The notes: generated by a model from the letters alone, not told the origin. A DNA stretch of 53,683 nt from M3007 sp964630705 (GCA_964630705.1 CAZVZH010000006.1:1-53683); one strand, 5' to 3'. Positions 24,722 to 35,400 are shown, counted from the stretch's first letter. Program-made: numbers and translations.

Positions 24722-27424
24722 TTAACGAATCTGATTTAGATACCGGTACAAATCTTGGTCATGTCGCAAGTTGAGTTTCTTGCGTAAACGCGAGCGGCTT
24801 ACATTTATACTGGAGGGAAGTACTTTGAGTATTTCAGAAATCTCCTTTGAATTTAAGCCTATTTTTAGGTACGCACATAGGCGCAAATCATAAAGAGATA
24901 GATCTGGGAATTTCTCCCGTAACTTTTCAAATAATTCTTGATGTAGCTCGTCAATTTGTATTTCAAAGGTTTTATCCTCGGTTTCTAAGTATAAATCTAA
25001 CAATCTTTTAATTTCGGTCCAACGGCCTCTGTTTACGGTGGGGTCGTGCTGCAAGGCGTCAATTTTTTCTTTCAAGAGGTGTAATAGCCGGTTTTTGCTT
25101 TCGTTTTCCTTGGCTTGTTTAGCGAGTTCTATACTTTTTTGTTTTATCTGGTGTCTTAACGTAATTTTTTCCTGCTCCAATTGTTGTTGTTTATAAAGGA
25201 GCGTTTTTTGCTCGTGCTTCTCAGCTTGTTGCTGCAAGGCGATCTGCTCTCTTTTTAACAGGGCTTTTTTTTGTTCGCGTAACTTGAAGTTTTGTCGCTC
25301 CCGTATCAGAAAATACAGTAATGCTGCTAATGCCAAGTAACTTAGATAAGCAATTTTGGTGCGGTACCATGGGGGTAAAATAGTGAAATTGAATGTTGAA
25401 TTCATCCGGTAGCCGTTCTCAACTTTTCCCCTAATCCTAAAGGTGTAACTACCCTCTTTTAGATTTAAAAAGTCAACTGAGGTATTTGTTGACCACGCAC
25501 TCCAAGTTTCTGAAAAAGGTTCAAGTTTGTATTGATAGTAAATATTTTTTTTATGTGGAACAATGTAGTTTAATCGTAAGTTGTTTAGCGTATAATGGAT
25601 AGGCGCTCCTCTCGGATAAATTGCTCTGGTTTGGTTGTTGAATACTACTATTTCTCGAAAAAGTATTAGGTCTTCTATCTTACTAGGTTGGAATTTGAGC
25701 GCAGGAAGGCAGAGGGCAAAGCCATTATATAGTGGATAAAACTGATAATTATTATCAATCTGGTATGGCCTGTAAATGCCATCTGGTAGGCCTTCGATAT
25801 TTTTAGGGTAGACGTTTGCGCCGCGCCGAATAAATTTCTTCCTTTGAGGCTCAAAAAGATACCGGTATTCACTGGTTAATACCCATACCCCATTTTGATC
25901 CTTCAATAAGTCAAGTGCGTTTCCATCGAATAGCGATGTTGGAAAAATAGTTCTGCGTACAGGATAAAAGTCTTCATTAACTTCAAGGCGTATCAATCCA
26001 TAATTTGGAATATTCACCCATATAATATTATCTTTTTCATGGATTAATTGATTACACGAGCCCAGAATAAGTTCAATTTTTTTAATAAATCTAAAGTTGT
26101 TGCCATCTAATTCAAACACGGAAATGCCATTATAATTCCCTGTAAGCATATACTTGTCTTGATAAATTAGAATGGTCCAGACGCCTGGTTCAGGGTGTAT
26201 CTGATGAACAGAATTGCCTGCTATACGAAATAGGCCCTTGTCATGCCCACACAACACCGTTCCATTGATTTTGGCTAATGACCAGACTTGCCCTTCAGTT
26301 CCAGGCACCAAAGAAAATAGTTCATTTGATATATTATTGTTATTAAGGTTTTGCCATTCAGTTTTATACAACCCTTGATTAGTGCCCAAGTAAAATTGGT
26401 TGTTTTGTAGTAGAGCAGATTGCGCAGTGCCAAAAACTCCCTGATAGTCAAAAAAATAGGTTGTGTTATCAAACAGATGTATTGATGAAATGCCATAGTC
26501 CATTCCAAGCCAGAGTCTACCATTGGGCGTATAGTGTATACTCAGTATTGTATTATTTTGTAACCCCTTCTTTTTATTAATGTGTTGTATAATATTGCCC
26601 TCTGGGTCAGTAACATATAATCCATTGAGAATTGTTGCGAAGGCGTAGTAATAATTGTTGATCCGCGTTGCACAAAAAACCTGGTCTCTTTTTAAATAGT
26701 CTGAAATGGGACTTTTAATAGGGCTAAGAGTATTTGAAGTGTACAGAAACAGGCCATTGCTTTTAGTTGCTATTGTAAGTCCATCTTGGGTTTCAAAAAC
26801 ACCAGAAATTTTAAGAGGGCTTTTGTTGGGGTACTTGAAAAGTAGTTTGATAGTGACGCCATTGAAGACATACAGCCCATTAGTATCATCTGCCAGATAA
26901 ACTTTATCTTTTCCTTGGAAACTGCCTGAAAGTCGGCCCGGCGCAGCAATTTTGGTTAGTTGTTTGTTTTTGTAAAGATAGATATTGCTAAAAGAGGTGA
27001 ATACTATGACGTCTTTAATCCGGTAAACATCCCAGAACTCTTCGTTTTCTTCATTAACATCTTCCTTAAATGGATACAAAGAGGTATATACAAAGCGATT
27101 AGAAGCATTTCTGTGCCATACGCCGAAGTCTAAGTCTGAACCGGAATATAACAGCGAGTCATTCATTACCAGTAAGGATCGCATATAACCTTTACTTCCT
27201 TTGAATTGATTCCAGGTTTGGCCGTCATATTCCAGTAGTCCGGCATTCCCTGCCATGTAAACGATTCCGTTCTTTGCAGAGGTGATTTCCCAAATTTTAC
27301 CGTGATTTTTATATTGAGCAGCCGTATAATTGTCTATCCATGGAACACCTTTCTCCGGAATCTGCTGCGCAAAAAGCACATGACTTCCAATAATAAGGAG
27401 ACTAAAAACAACCGTTTTTTCCAT
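24722..27424 (-). CDS. Membrane-bound regulator: propeller, Y_Y_Y, TM, coiled coil, LuxR-type HTH
   Basis: A 900-residue one-protein sensor-regulator. A signal peptide (MEKTVVFSLLIIGSHVLFAQ) precedes an extracytoplasmic ligand domain of propeller repeats (for example GLLEYDGQTWNQFKGSKGY and NGRLWLGMDYGISSIHLF, the Reg_prop pattern) to about residue 590. A Y_Y_Y domain follows at about 605-675 (YYQYKLEPFSETWSAWS ... EGSYTFRIRG). One TM helix lies at about 685-705, a long charged coiled coil at about 705-800, and a C-terminal HTH at about 840-895 (LGLNSKEISEIL ... SINVSRSRLRKKL), of LuxR type. There is no kinase or receiver domain. It is the last gene of the glucan locus, probably its regulator, and is much more AT-rich than its neighbours. 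Confidence 0.85.
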   Translation of the reverse strand: MEKTVVFSLLIIGSHVLFAQQIPEKGVPWIDNYTAAQYKNHGKIWEITSAKNGIVYMAGNAGLLEYDGQTWNQFKGSKGYMRSLLVMNDSLLYSGSDLDFGVWHRNASNRFVYTSLYPFKEDVNEENEEFWDVYRIKDVIVFTSFSNIYLYKNKQLTKIAAPGRLSGSFQGKDKVYLADDTNGLYVFNGVTIKLLFKYPNKSPLKISGVFETQDGLTIATKSNGLFLYTSNTLSPIKSPISDYLKRDQVFCATRINNYYYAFATILNGLYVTDPEGNIIQHINKKKGLQNNTILSIHYTPNGRLWLGMDYGISSIHLFDNTTYFFDYQGVFGTAQSALLQNNQFYLGTNQGLYKTEWQNLNNNNISNELFSLVPGTEGQVWSLAKINGTVLCGHDKGLFRIAGNSVHQIHPEPGVWTILIYQDKYMLTGNYNGISVFELDGNNFRFIKKIELILGSCNQLIHEKDNIIWVNIPNYGLIRLEVNEDFYPVRRTIFPTSLFDGNALDLLKDQNGVWVLTSEYRYLFEPQRKKFIRRGANVYPKNIEGLPDGIYRPYQIDNNYQFYPLYNGFALCLPALKFQPSKIEDLILFREIVVFNNQTRAIYPRGAPIHYTLNNLRLNYIVPHKKNIYYQYKLEPFSETWSAWSTNTSVDFLNLKEGSYTFRIRGKVENGYRMNSTFNFTILPPWYRTKIAYLSYLALAALLYFLIRERQNFKLREQKKALLKREQIALQQQAEKHEQKTLLYKQQQLEQEKITLRHQIKQKSIELAKQAKENESKNRLLHLLKEKIDALQHDPTVNRGRWTEIKRLLDLYLETEDKTFEIQIDELHQELFEKLREKFPDLSLYDLRLCAYLKIGLNSKEISEILKVLPSSINVSRSRLRKKLNLRHDQDLYRYLNQIR

Positions 27425-27495
27425 CTGGAATGGATAGTTCGAAGGCAAAATAGTGAAGTGGCGCCCTGTGCTTTTTGCCTGTTTGAGTAACTGGA

Positions 27496-27525
27496 CCTTG
27501 TTCGTCACCCTTGGACGGAACAAGG
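27496..27525 (-). promoter_or_regulatory. Hairpin in the leader of the regulator gene
   Basis: Arms 27496-27506 and 27514-27525 (ccttgttcgtc and gacggaacaagg) pair with one bulged base around a 7-nt loop. No T-tract follows on the minus strand, so it is more likely a structured 5' leader or a binding site than a terminator. Confidence 0.5.
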
Positions 27526-27549
27526 CCCAGCGTTAACTTTGGCGCAAGT

Positions 27550-27557
27550 CAAAGATA
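27550..27557 (-). promoter_or_regulatory. -7 box upstream of the regulator gene
   Basis: TATCTTTG on the minus strand exactly fits TAnnTTTG. It would give the regulator its own transcript with a leader of about 120 nt that includes the hairpin at 27496-27525. The -33 element is unclear. Confidence 0.45.
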
Positions 27558-27601
27558 GTAGCCGTACGGGCTAAATCCTTAGGTTTGTAGTTAAGTTTAT
27601 T

Positions 27602-28558
27602 TTACAACCAGCCTGTGTCCTGTTTTTGTGTATTTAAAATGTGTTCCATCACTACTTTGGGTGTTCTGTCTATTTTAAAAACCCCCCAATGCTTTTCGGG
27701 TTCAAGTGGCTCGGGCGAACCTTTCCAGGATTCATCAAAGGCTTCAAAAAAGAAGGTGAGTATGTTTTCTTCCTTAGCCCATTTTGTTAAATCTTCATAG
27801 TAGGTTTTTTGGTTTTCTTCATTTACGTGCTCAGGGTCAATGCCACGACCGTTTGAATTGGTAGACCACCCCGCCTCTGTAATGACTACAGGTTTTTCCG
27901 GGTATATCTGCGCTACTGCCTGATAATTTTCTTTTGTATATTCCAGCGATTCGTGTATTCGCTTGTATTCCCAAACCGGGTAGGTATGTATAGAAATAAA
28001 ATCTACAACAGCCGCCAAAGGCTTTAGTTTTGTTAGCCAGGGTACATAATTTTCACAAAATGTTACGGGTTGCCGGGCGCTATTTTTTACCGTTTCCACA
28101 TAGGCTATTACTTGGCTGACTGATACATAGTGGTCTGTCCAGTCGACGCAAGCTTCATTTCCAACCGATAATGAAAAGATGATTTTTGGGTATTGTGCAG
28201 CCAGTTTTATGAGCTTTTGAATTTTTTCTGCATTCTTTTTTTTGTTTTTTGCCAGTTGTGCTTCCGTATACACGCCGCCCCCCCAAGGGCAACCGAAATT
28301 GTTCATTTCGGCTTCAATATAGGCGCCGAGCATGATCTTGAAGTCCAGGTTTTCGTTTCGTACAACCTCAAGTACTGTTTCTCCGTGTTGATCCACGTCG
28401 TAGAGCCGCAGATATTTCCAATAGGGTTGCAACAATAATAAATCTTCTTTTACTTCAGCATACGATGGATATACGCTTCCCGGCATCTGGCCTTCGCGGA
28501 AACCAGAATAACAAATAGCGTTTGCCGGTTGTAATTTCAATGCATCAAAGGTGCTCAC
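27602..28558 (-). CDS. GH17-type beta-1,3-glucan-active enzyme (second copy)
   Basis: A 318-residue (beta/alpha)8 protein of glycoside hydrolase family 17 type, acting on beta-1,3-glucan by hydrolysis or transglycosylation. The acid/base is Glu135 in SVGNEACVDW and the nucleophile Glu228 in VVITEAGWST. The family's late FFFEAFDESWKG block is present. There is no signal peptide, so the protein is cytoplasmic unless exported by another route. Translation starts at a GTG (28556-28558) that overlaps the TGA of the preceding GH17 gene (GTGA), a sign of tight coupling. It ends the structural part of the operon; the regulator gene lies 177 bp further downstream. Confidence 0.83.
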   Translation of the reverse strand: MSTFDALKLQPANAICYSGFREGQMPGSVYPSYAEVKEDLLLLQPYWKYLRLYDVDQHGETVLEVVRNENLDFKIMLGAYIEAEMNNFGCPWGGGVYTEAQLAKNKKKNAEKIQKLIKLAAQYPKIIFSLSVGNEACVDWTDHYVSVSQVIAYVETVKNSARQPVTFCENYVPWLTKLKPLAAVVDFISIHTYPVWEYKRIHESLEYTKENYQAVAQIYPEKPVVITEAGWSTNSNGRGIDPEHVNEENQKTYYEDLTKWAKEENILTFFFEAFDESWKGSPEPLEPEKHWGVFKIDRTPKVVMEHILNTQKQDTGWL

Positions 28559-29460
28559 GCGCTCTGAAACTTTAATTTTTCATGTTTATCCCAAATTCCC
28601 CAATAGGCTCCGACTTCGCCTTCCGCACCTACTTTCCAGGATTCGTCAAAAGAGGAGAAATAGAACGTTTCAACATTTTCATCAATCGCCCACATTTGCG
28701 TGTTGATAAAATAGGCTAATGCATTTTCCGGCGATGGAATGGCCCCTTTCAGGTTTTCGCCTTGGCTGGGCCAGCCAGTTTCGGTAATCACCACTTTTTT
28801 CCCGTTGCCGGCCTGCAACGCTTGTCGATACATTTTCTTCAGATAATCCAAGGAGTTTTCGAAGGGGCAACCCTCCCAGTACGGATAGCAGTTGGCTAAA
28901 ATCAGATCGCAGGCTTCCGTTATTTTCGGGCGATGCGAAAATTCGTAGTAGGCATCTACATATCCTACCGGGACCTCCGGAATAGATTCTTTTACCCTAT
29001 GAATGTACTGTAGCAGCGCCTCTTCTGACAAATCTTTGCGGTACATTACTTCGTTTCCCACTGCGGCTATGTCGACCAACCCGGCCTTGGCCAGTTCTAT
29101 TAAGCCGGCTATCTCCCGTTCATTTATTTCCGGGTCATCGCCGAGCCAAGCGCCCACTAAGGTGTTCATTCCGAGCGCTTTGGCAACTTGGGGGATACGT
29201 TCATTCGAATCCGTACAGGAAAACGACCGAACCCATTGGGTGTGCGGTTTCAATATTTGCATACGTCGGCGAACCTGCTCTTCTGAAACCGGATCGCCAG
29301 GTTTTTGGCCGTCCTCATACAAACTGAAGCAAAAACCGTGTGTGCCATTGTTGAGAATTTCCAGGAATAAATCTTGTTTCTCCTGTTCGGACAGGCTAGA
29401 CACATAATTGTCGGGGCTGACATCAGCCAGGGATAGGTATCGTTCTGCTCTGTAAGACAT
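28555..29460 (-). CDS. GH17-type beta-1,3-glucan-active enzyme (first copy)
   Basis: A 301-residue GH17-like protein: acid/base Glu137 in AAVGNEVMYR, nucleophile Glu227 in VVITETGWPS (the exact plant-type GH17 nucleophile motif), and FYFSSFDESWKVG near the end. It is clearly related to the following GH17 gene but well diverged, so the two probably differ in chain-length or linkage preference. No signal peptide is visible: the N-terminus MSYRAERYLSLADVSPDNYV is polar. It follows the transporter by 15 bp, and the pair is placed where imported oligosaccharides would be processed. Confidence 0.85.
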   Translation of the reverse strand: MSYRAERYLSLADVSPDNYVSSLSEQEKQDLFLEILNNGTHGFCFSLYEDGQKPGDPVSEEQVRRRMQILKPHTQWVRSFSCTDSNERIPQVAKALGMNTLVGAWLGDDPEINEREIAGLIELAKAGLVDIAAVGNEVMYRKDLSEEALLQYIHRVKESIPEVPVGYVDAYYEFSHRPKITEACDLILANCYPYWEGCPFENSLDYLKKMYRQALQAGNGKKVVITETGWPSQGENLKGAIPSPENALAYFINTQMWAIDENVETFYFSSFDESWKVGAEGEVGAYWGIWDKHEKLKFQSA

Positions 29461-29475
29461 GTTTGTGCATTTTAT

Positions 29476-30906
29476 TTATAGTTCACCTCTTCTGCTAACC
29501 AGTTCTGTTTTGATTTCACGGGCCTTTTCTTCTGTCAGATCATAATTCCACATGACAATAATAGCCAGGCCCGCTGTAATAGCCGGGATAAGAATGTCGG
29601 CAATGCGCAGTTTTGTAATGGTTTCTGCCGTTTGCGTGGCGGCGTTCTGGTCAAACCCTACTGTTTTTAGAACTAAGCCACCGAGAACGAGCGCGAGGCC
29701 TTGCCCGAGTTTTACCATCCACCAATAAATGGCGCCAAAAGTGCCTTCCTTGCGCGGCATGCCATTGTTGAGTTCATCCAGGTCGCACACATCGGCAGTC
29801 ATCGACATCATCAGGGTGAACAATCCACCGATGCCGAAAGCCATAAGAGGGATCGGAACAAACATCATCCAAGGATTATCCGGCGAAAAGCCCCACCATT
29901 TTAAAACATAGCCAACAATCGAGATGGCTGTCGAAATGATAAAGCCTTTTCGCTTACCCCATTTATTCGACATCCAAGTAATAATGGGGATAATCAGGAA
30001 TGCCGTGGCAATAGCACTGATCGTAGAAAACCAGGCAGGCCAGTGCCCTGCGGCATCGTACTGGCCATTGAACAAATAGAAAACAATAATAAAATAGCTG
30101 AAAGAGGCTACCATCTGAAAGCCATTGAACACCAGAAAGGTGGCGCCGCATAGCCGCATAAAGGGTCGGTTTTTTGAGATGAGGATCATGTTCCGCACCA
30201 GACTCTTCAGGTTTTTCCACAAATTTTTAAGCGTTATTTCGTCTCTGTTTTGAAGGTTGGTCTGGTCGACTTCCTTACAAAACAGGGCGGGCATAATGCC
30301 CAACAGCAAGCATACTCCGCCTACCACTACGGAGAGTTTGTGAACGCCCTCGGCCTGCGTTTCAAATAAATCAGGGTTGGCAATAATGACCCAGAACCAG
30401 GGAACAATCATCCAGGCAATTTGCCCGACTGTTTGTGAAAAACCCATCAACCGGGTGCGTTCATTGTAGTCGAAGGTCATCTCATACCCCAAGCCAATCA
30501 GCGGTGTGGAGAAAATGGTGTTTCCGGTCAGGTAGATCAGCGAGAAAATTAAAAAATACCAAAAATTGTATTGTTGGGAACTTGCCGGGTCCAATTGCCA
30601 CAAGACGGCAAATAAAACCCCGCTTAAGATAGCGCCGGCAAAAATATACGGCCGCCGCCGCCCCCATCTGGATTTTGTATTATCCGAAATGTAACCCATG
30701 ATCGGGTCGGTAATCGCGTCGTAAATCCTGGGCAAGCCGCCGAGCAAGCCCGCCAGAAAGGGGTCCATGCCGAATGCAGTGAGCAGGAAAAAGGAAAAGA
30801 CGCCCAAAGACCCCGGCAATAAATTGTTGACCAAATGACCGGCGCCAAATGCGGCTTTCTGAATCACAGGAACCTTGTCCTTGCTGGCAGTTTTGTAATG
30901 CGACAT
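29476..30906 (-). CDS. GPH-family sugar:cation symporter
   Basis: A 476-residue inner-membrane carrier of the MelB/GPH type with twelve hydrophobic helices. The family loops are intact: GLPRIYDAITDPIMGYISDNTKSRWGRRRP near the N-terminus and the central SADVCDLDELNNGMPRKEGTFG-like block (MSMTADVCDLDELNNG). It most likely imports short beta-glucan oligosaccharides or glucose after they reach the periplasm. It lies 5 bp after the GH30 gene and 15 bp before the first GH17 gene, so it is in the middle of the operon. In this locus it replaces an ABC importer; no TonB-dependent SusC is present. Confidence 0.88.
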   Translation of the reverse strand: MSHYKTASKDKVPVIQKAAFGAGHLVNNLLPGSLGVFSFFLLTAFGMDPFLAGLLGGLPRIYDAITDPIMGYISDNTKSRWGRRRPYIFAGAILSGVLFAVLWQLDPASSQQYNFWYFLIFSLIYLTGNTIFSTPLIGLGYEMTFDYNERTRLMGFSQTVGQIAWMIVPWFWVIIANPDLFETQAEGVHKLSVVVGGVCLLLGIMPALFCKEVDQTNLQNRDEITLKNLWKNLKSLVRNMILISKNRPFMRLCGATFLVFNGFQMVASFSYFIIVFYLFNGQYDAAGHWPAWFSTISAIATAFLIIPIITWMSNKWGKRKGFIISTAISIVGYVLKWWGFSPDNPWMMFVPIPLMAFGIGGLFTLMMSMTADVCDLDELNNGMPRKEGTFGAIYWWMVKLGQGLALVLGGLVLKTVGFDQNAATQTAETITKLRIADILIPAITAGLAIIVMWNYDLTEEKAREIKTELVSRRGEL

Positions 30907-30911
30907 AATGT

Positions 30912-32414
30912 TTATCTGGTTTGATTGAATACGACACTCTGAAGTGCTTTCTCACTTATTTTTACATGAAAATCCTGCTTTCCCAGGGTTATTTTCAATA
31001 GTTTTTTCTGATCGGTTGAATTGAATGCGACCACTACAATAGAGCCGTCGGGATTCCTGGCAGCTGTGAGCATAAGTGTTTTATCAGGGTTTTCAAACCC
31101 AATGCGTATAGCCCCGGGGCGGATGAATTTGCTGAAATGCGATAAGGTGTAATACAGGGGCGTGAAGTAAACTGCATCGTTTTCAGGGTCGACGATGACC
31201 GGGGCAACGCACCAGTTTTTGAACCAGTTCGGACCGCCTTGTTTGTCTAGCACCATATTCCAGTCGATCCAGCCATTCACGTAATTATTGAGGCAACCGA
31301 TAATGTCGGAGGCATATCGAAACACCGGTACATATTTCGGGTGCAAGTGTTTTTGTGCCTCCGGCGCCCAGTCCCAACCCCAATCGGTCGCTTCGGGACT
31401 CCAATACCAGGCGTCGTCTTGCCATTTTGGCACGTCGGCGTCGACACATGCTTCTGTTTGAATCAAGTATTTGTCTGGCGCCTTTAGGTGGGCGTATTGT
31501 AGCGCGTCCGGGAAAAAATCGTAGGTGCTTTCGTACCAGTGGATGGCGGTGCCGGCGAAGTACCGTGAGCTGTTTTCGTCTTTAAACATTTCATCTACCC
31601 AGGCTTTTAACTCCGCCCGGTTTTGATCGTAGCCCAGGATTTTCACGTGACCCAGGCCGTCGGCTTCGAGTTTTGGCCCGAGAAAGTGTTGAACGAAATG
31701 AGTCATTTCCTGCGGAGTAAATAGCATGCTCTCCCAGTTGTTACCGTTGCCATTTGGCTCGTTTTCTACAGTAAGCCCCCAGATATCGATGCCTTCTTTC
31801 TGGTATGCCTGGATGTATTTGGAAAAATACAGGGCCCATGTGTCGCGGTATTCCGGAAGCAGTTTTCCGCCGACCCAATGGTTGTTGTCTTTCATCCAGG
31901 GTGGCGCCGTCCAGGGCGAGGCGATAATACGGAATCCCTCTTGAGAAGTTTTTTGGGCCGCTTTGATCATGGAAATCAGATCGCCCCGGTCCTCCTCGAT
32001 GGAAAAACTATCGAGGTTTTTATCGCCAGGCACCGGAGCATAGGAGTAATGGCTAAGGGAAAAATCGCAGGAATTGATGTGCGTCCGGGTTAAGGAATAA
32101 TTGGCGCCGGATGCGCCAAAGTAGGCATGGATAATTTTATCCCGGTTTTCAGCGCTGAGGCGGTTGAGCAGGTAGGCCGAGCTTTCAGTAAAGGCGCCAC
32201 CAAAGCCCAGAATAGACTGATAGGTTTCGTTTGGCTTGAGCGCGATTTTGACCGCCCCGGCCGCGGCTGGAGCCAGGGCTATTGGCTGTAATTTGTTGCC
32301 TCCAGCTGAGGTTTCGTATACCGTTGCAAGCCAGTTTTTATTTGAATAGTTACAATTCATCGCCACCAAAAAAATAAGGAACAAGGCTGCAATTTTTACA
32401 AAATTCATCAACAT
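30912..32414 (-). CDS. GH30-family glucanase, lipoprotein
   Basis: A 500-residue enzyme of GH30, a family that includes beta-1,6-glucanases and glucosylceramidases. A signal with Cys21 (FLVAMNC) suggests a lipoprotein, although the residue before Cys is Asn. The core shows YQSILGFGGAFTESSAYLLN, the acid/base Glu219 in LTVENEP, and the nucleophile Glu321 in LIQTEAC. The C-terminal 80 residues form the family's side beta-domain. A role in removing beta-1,6 branches from laminarin-type glucan fits the context. It follows the phosphorylase gene by 12 bp and precedes the transporter by 5 bp. A start at 32408 (MNFVK) is also possible. Confidence 0.86.
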   Translation of the reverse strand: MLMNFVKIAALFLIFLVAMNCNYSNKNWLATVYETSAGGNKLQPIALAPAAAGAVKIALKPNETYQSILGFGGAFTESSAYLLNRLSAENRDKIIHAYFGASGANYSLTRTHINSCDFSLSHYSYAPVPGDKNLDSFSIEEDRGDLISMIKAAQKTSQEGFRIIASPWTAPPWMKDNNHWVGGKLLPEYRDTWALYFSKYIQAYQKEGIDIWGLTVENEPNGNGNNWESMLFTPQEMTHFVQHFLGPKLEADGLGHVKILGYDQNRAELKAWVDEMFKDENSSRYFAGTAIHWYESTYDFFPDALQYAHLKAPDKYLIQTEACVDADVPKWQDDAWYWSPEATDWGWDWAPEAQKHLHPKYVPVFRYASDIIGCLNNYVNGWIDWNMVLDKQGGPNWFKNWCVAPVIVDPENDAVYFTPLYYTLSHFSKFIRPGAIRIGFENPDKTLMLTAARNPDGSIVVVAFNSTDQKKLLKITLGKQDFHVKISEKALQSVVFNQTR

Positions 32415-32426
32415 GTATCTATAGAA

Positions 32427-35400
32427 TTACAACAGAAACCTGTCGGATTTTAGGTTTACTTTTATCGCGCTTACTTCACCGGTTCTATTTATAATTTTTT
32501 GAGTATCGCTAGCAGACAATTTCAAATTATCGAGGTGTATCGTGCGCATATCTGCGAATTGTACGTCCATGCCTTCCTGTGCGGCGAGCGCATAGCATAC
32601 CGGCACTTGGCAATAAGTAAAAAATATAGCATTTTCAGGCAATGACATTTTTTGGCTTTTGCCATGCACATCTATATATGACATGTTGGATGGCGTTTTT
32701 GAAAACTCGGTTGTGCGCAACAAACCCGGTTGAAAATGTAGTTGTCCTCCGCGTACAAATACGCCGAGCTCCCCAAGCCGACAAAGAATATCTTCTTTTA
32801 CCTGCCCGGTCATTCCCGGCTGTTGGGCGCCTCTCCCGAAGGGCGTATGCGAATACGGGTCAGTCGGGAAAGCTCCGTATACATCCGGCGACTTGTGCAC
32901 GCCGATGCCCTCCGAAATATCGTAGTAGTGCTCCAGCAGCCGGGTGATTTCTGTGGCGCTAGCCTGTGTTTCAAACGCCTTTAAAACGGTTTCCAAAACG
33001 GCCAGGCGCAGCTTCGATACCATGTGCCAGTAGATAGACCCCAGCCCTTCATAGCCGAAAAAAGTACCGCTTCGCCCAGTAAAAGCCTTGTGTTGGAATA
33101 CCGATTCGAAGAGTTGTAGCAGCGCGGTTTTTAGTTCTGGCTCCAACTGATTGTTGGACTCCAGCGCTGCGGCCAGATCGTTTGCGTTTTTGAAATTTCC
33201 ATTGAAGTGATAGTCGCCATGTGCGTCCCTTTCAAGTATCGCGGAGAAGTCCCTGCCGGAAAGTCTTTTCAGGATACCGGATTGGGATAACTGGGCCTCT
33301 GTAACAGTGTTTTTTTGCAAGAAACCAGGCAGGTTTTTGTTTGGATACAACAAATAACTTTGCTGGTCGGGGCGGTACAAAGGGCTGGCTTTAAGTGCAT
33401 CCAGCAATTGCAAACTCGATGCCGCTGACAGATAGCCGGCGCTCAATGCCGCTACCTGCCCTTCCAACATTTCGTTAAGGTGGGCAATCGACATGGTGTC
33501 CGGCGCTACCAGATTGTATCCGTGGTACAGATGATCCGGCCGTTCGTTTGCCAGAATGCTGTGTTCTATGCACTGCTGCGCAGCATCGACAAAATGGCGC
33601 AAGCTGTCGAAGGAAATTTCGATCTGCGCTCCGCTGAAAGCCTGTTGATACACGTTCCAACGAAATGCGCTTGCCGCTTCTCCCAGTTGATCTACAATGC
33701 TTTTGCGCTCCTGGTCTGCGATTTTTCCGCGTAATAAAGGCAGCATTTGGAACAGGACGTCGGCTGTTTTAGCATAAAAATCTGCCAATTCCGCCGAGAC
33801 GGGAACGTTTTTCAGTTCTGTTTGCGCGAGCAAGTTTTTTAGAAAATGAAGAAATCTGCGCAAATAGTATAGCGTGACCATCGAGACGCCGTTTCCAACC
33901 AGCGCGTTGTTGGCATCATTCCACTCCGGGCGTTGGGTATTCATCCAGATGCCGCCTTCCGGAATAAAATTAGACAGTTTGGCAAGAATAACGGCGAGGA
34001 TTTTTTCGGTGAAATTGACGCGCAGGATGGTTCCCTTGGCGTCGTTCAGCAAAGCGCCGTCGGCGCCCATTTCTGCACGGGCTTCCCGGATTTTTTCATC
34101 GAGTTCAAAATCAAAATCTATAGTTTCTTTCGGGCTTTTCAGGATTTCCCGATAGGGTTTTATTTTGTATGGGACATTCGCATAAACAAAGCAGGCCTTA
34201 TCCAGCAGACCGGGCAACAAATCAGGAAAGTAGTCGGCGGCAAACTCCAAAAACTTCAACAGGTAAATCAATTGGTGATCGCCCCAATATCCGATGTACG
34301 ACCAAGGGTCGTCCGGTTCTATTGTTTCCCAATCGAAACCGCCCTTGGTAACCCGGTACGGATTATAACCATCAAAGGTAGAGGCGTTCAAGAATTTATA
34401 GATCATGCCCTCCACAAAGGCGGGATAAGCATGTGCGAGCGCTTCCCAGTTTTGAAAAATATCGCGCCAGTTGCCTTCATAGTCCAGAATTTTGGAACCA
34501 TCCTCATTCCGGGTATTGATCGAAAACCGGTTCCAGGGCCGCGACGGGTCGCCGTGCCTGCGGCTGAATTTGAGCGGCAGGTATTCCTTTGCCAGTCGAA
34601 CGAGGTCAGGATCGGTATTGTTGGGCAGAAATATATTGAGGGTTTGTACCGGAAATCTGTCCGGAAGCTGTTGCAAAGCATTCCGGTGCCTGGCATAAGT
34701 CGTGCGGTTAGCATTTTCCAGGTAATTCAAAAAATCCCAGCGTTCTATTTGATAATTGTCATCAAAAATTCCGCCGCGCATAATGTTGAATAATACATTC
34801 GAATAGTGGCGGGAATCGCGAAGAGCATCTGCGCTGTGTTGCAATCCGTCGGCAGCGGCGCACAGCCGGACCAGATTCTCCGTGCCAAGGTCGATATCGG
34901 CTTGAATACGTTCGCTAAGATGCTCGTCGTGTTTGATCGATTCCATCAGGCTTACCACCGCGGAATGATTCAAATTGACATTGGCAACCAACATCCATTC
35001 CTGTTGCGCGCCGGGGGGGAGTTGGGTAGTTTTTCCGACAAAATAGGCGCCTCTTTCGCCTTTCACGTCTGTTTCTTGTACAATGGCCTTGCCTTTCCGA
35101 AACGCGTTGAGTTGTAGCGAAGACAACAGGTGCGTTGGGTTTTTAAGGCCGGTTGAAAACGCCACGTTGGTTTTGAGCGCTTCGCTCGGCTCTGCCTTAT
35201 CGACAATGATCGCGCTCAGCGCGAACATGCCCAAGCCGGATGCGGCATCCAGTTCACTGCGCTTGTAAGCATCCGTCAGGTTGCTTGCCCGGGTTTGAAG
35301 TTCGCTGCCAATGCCATAAGGAACGATATTTTGCATACCATCCAGAAGGTTAATATGCAGGGATTCGCCGGACTGATTGACCAGTTTAGATTTTTTTACA

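Noticed and set aside
33933..34793. 286-codon open frame on the plus strand
   Set aside because: Antisense to the phosphorylase gene, with no recognisable motif or start context.
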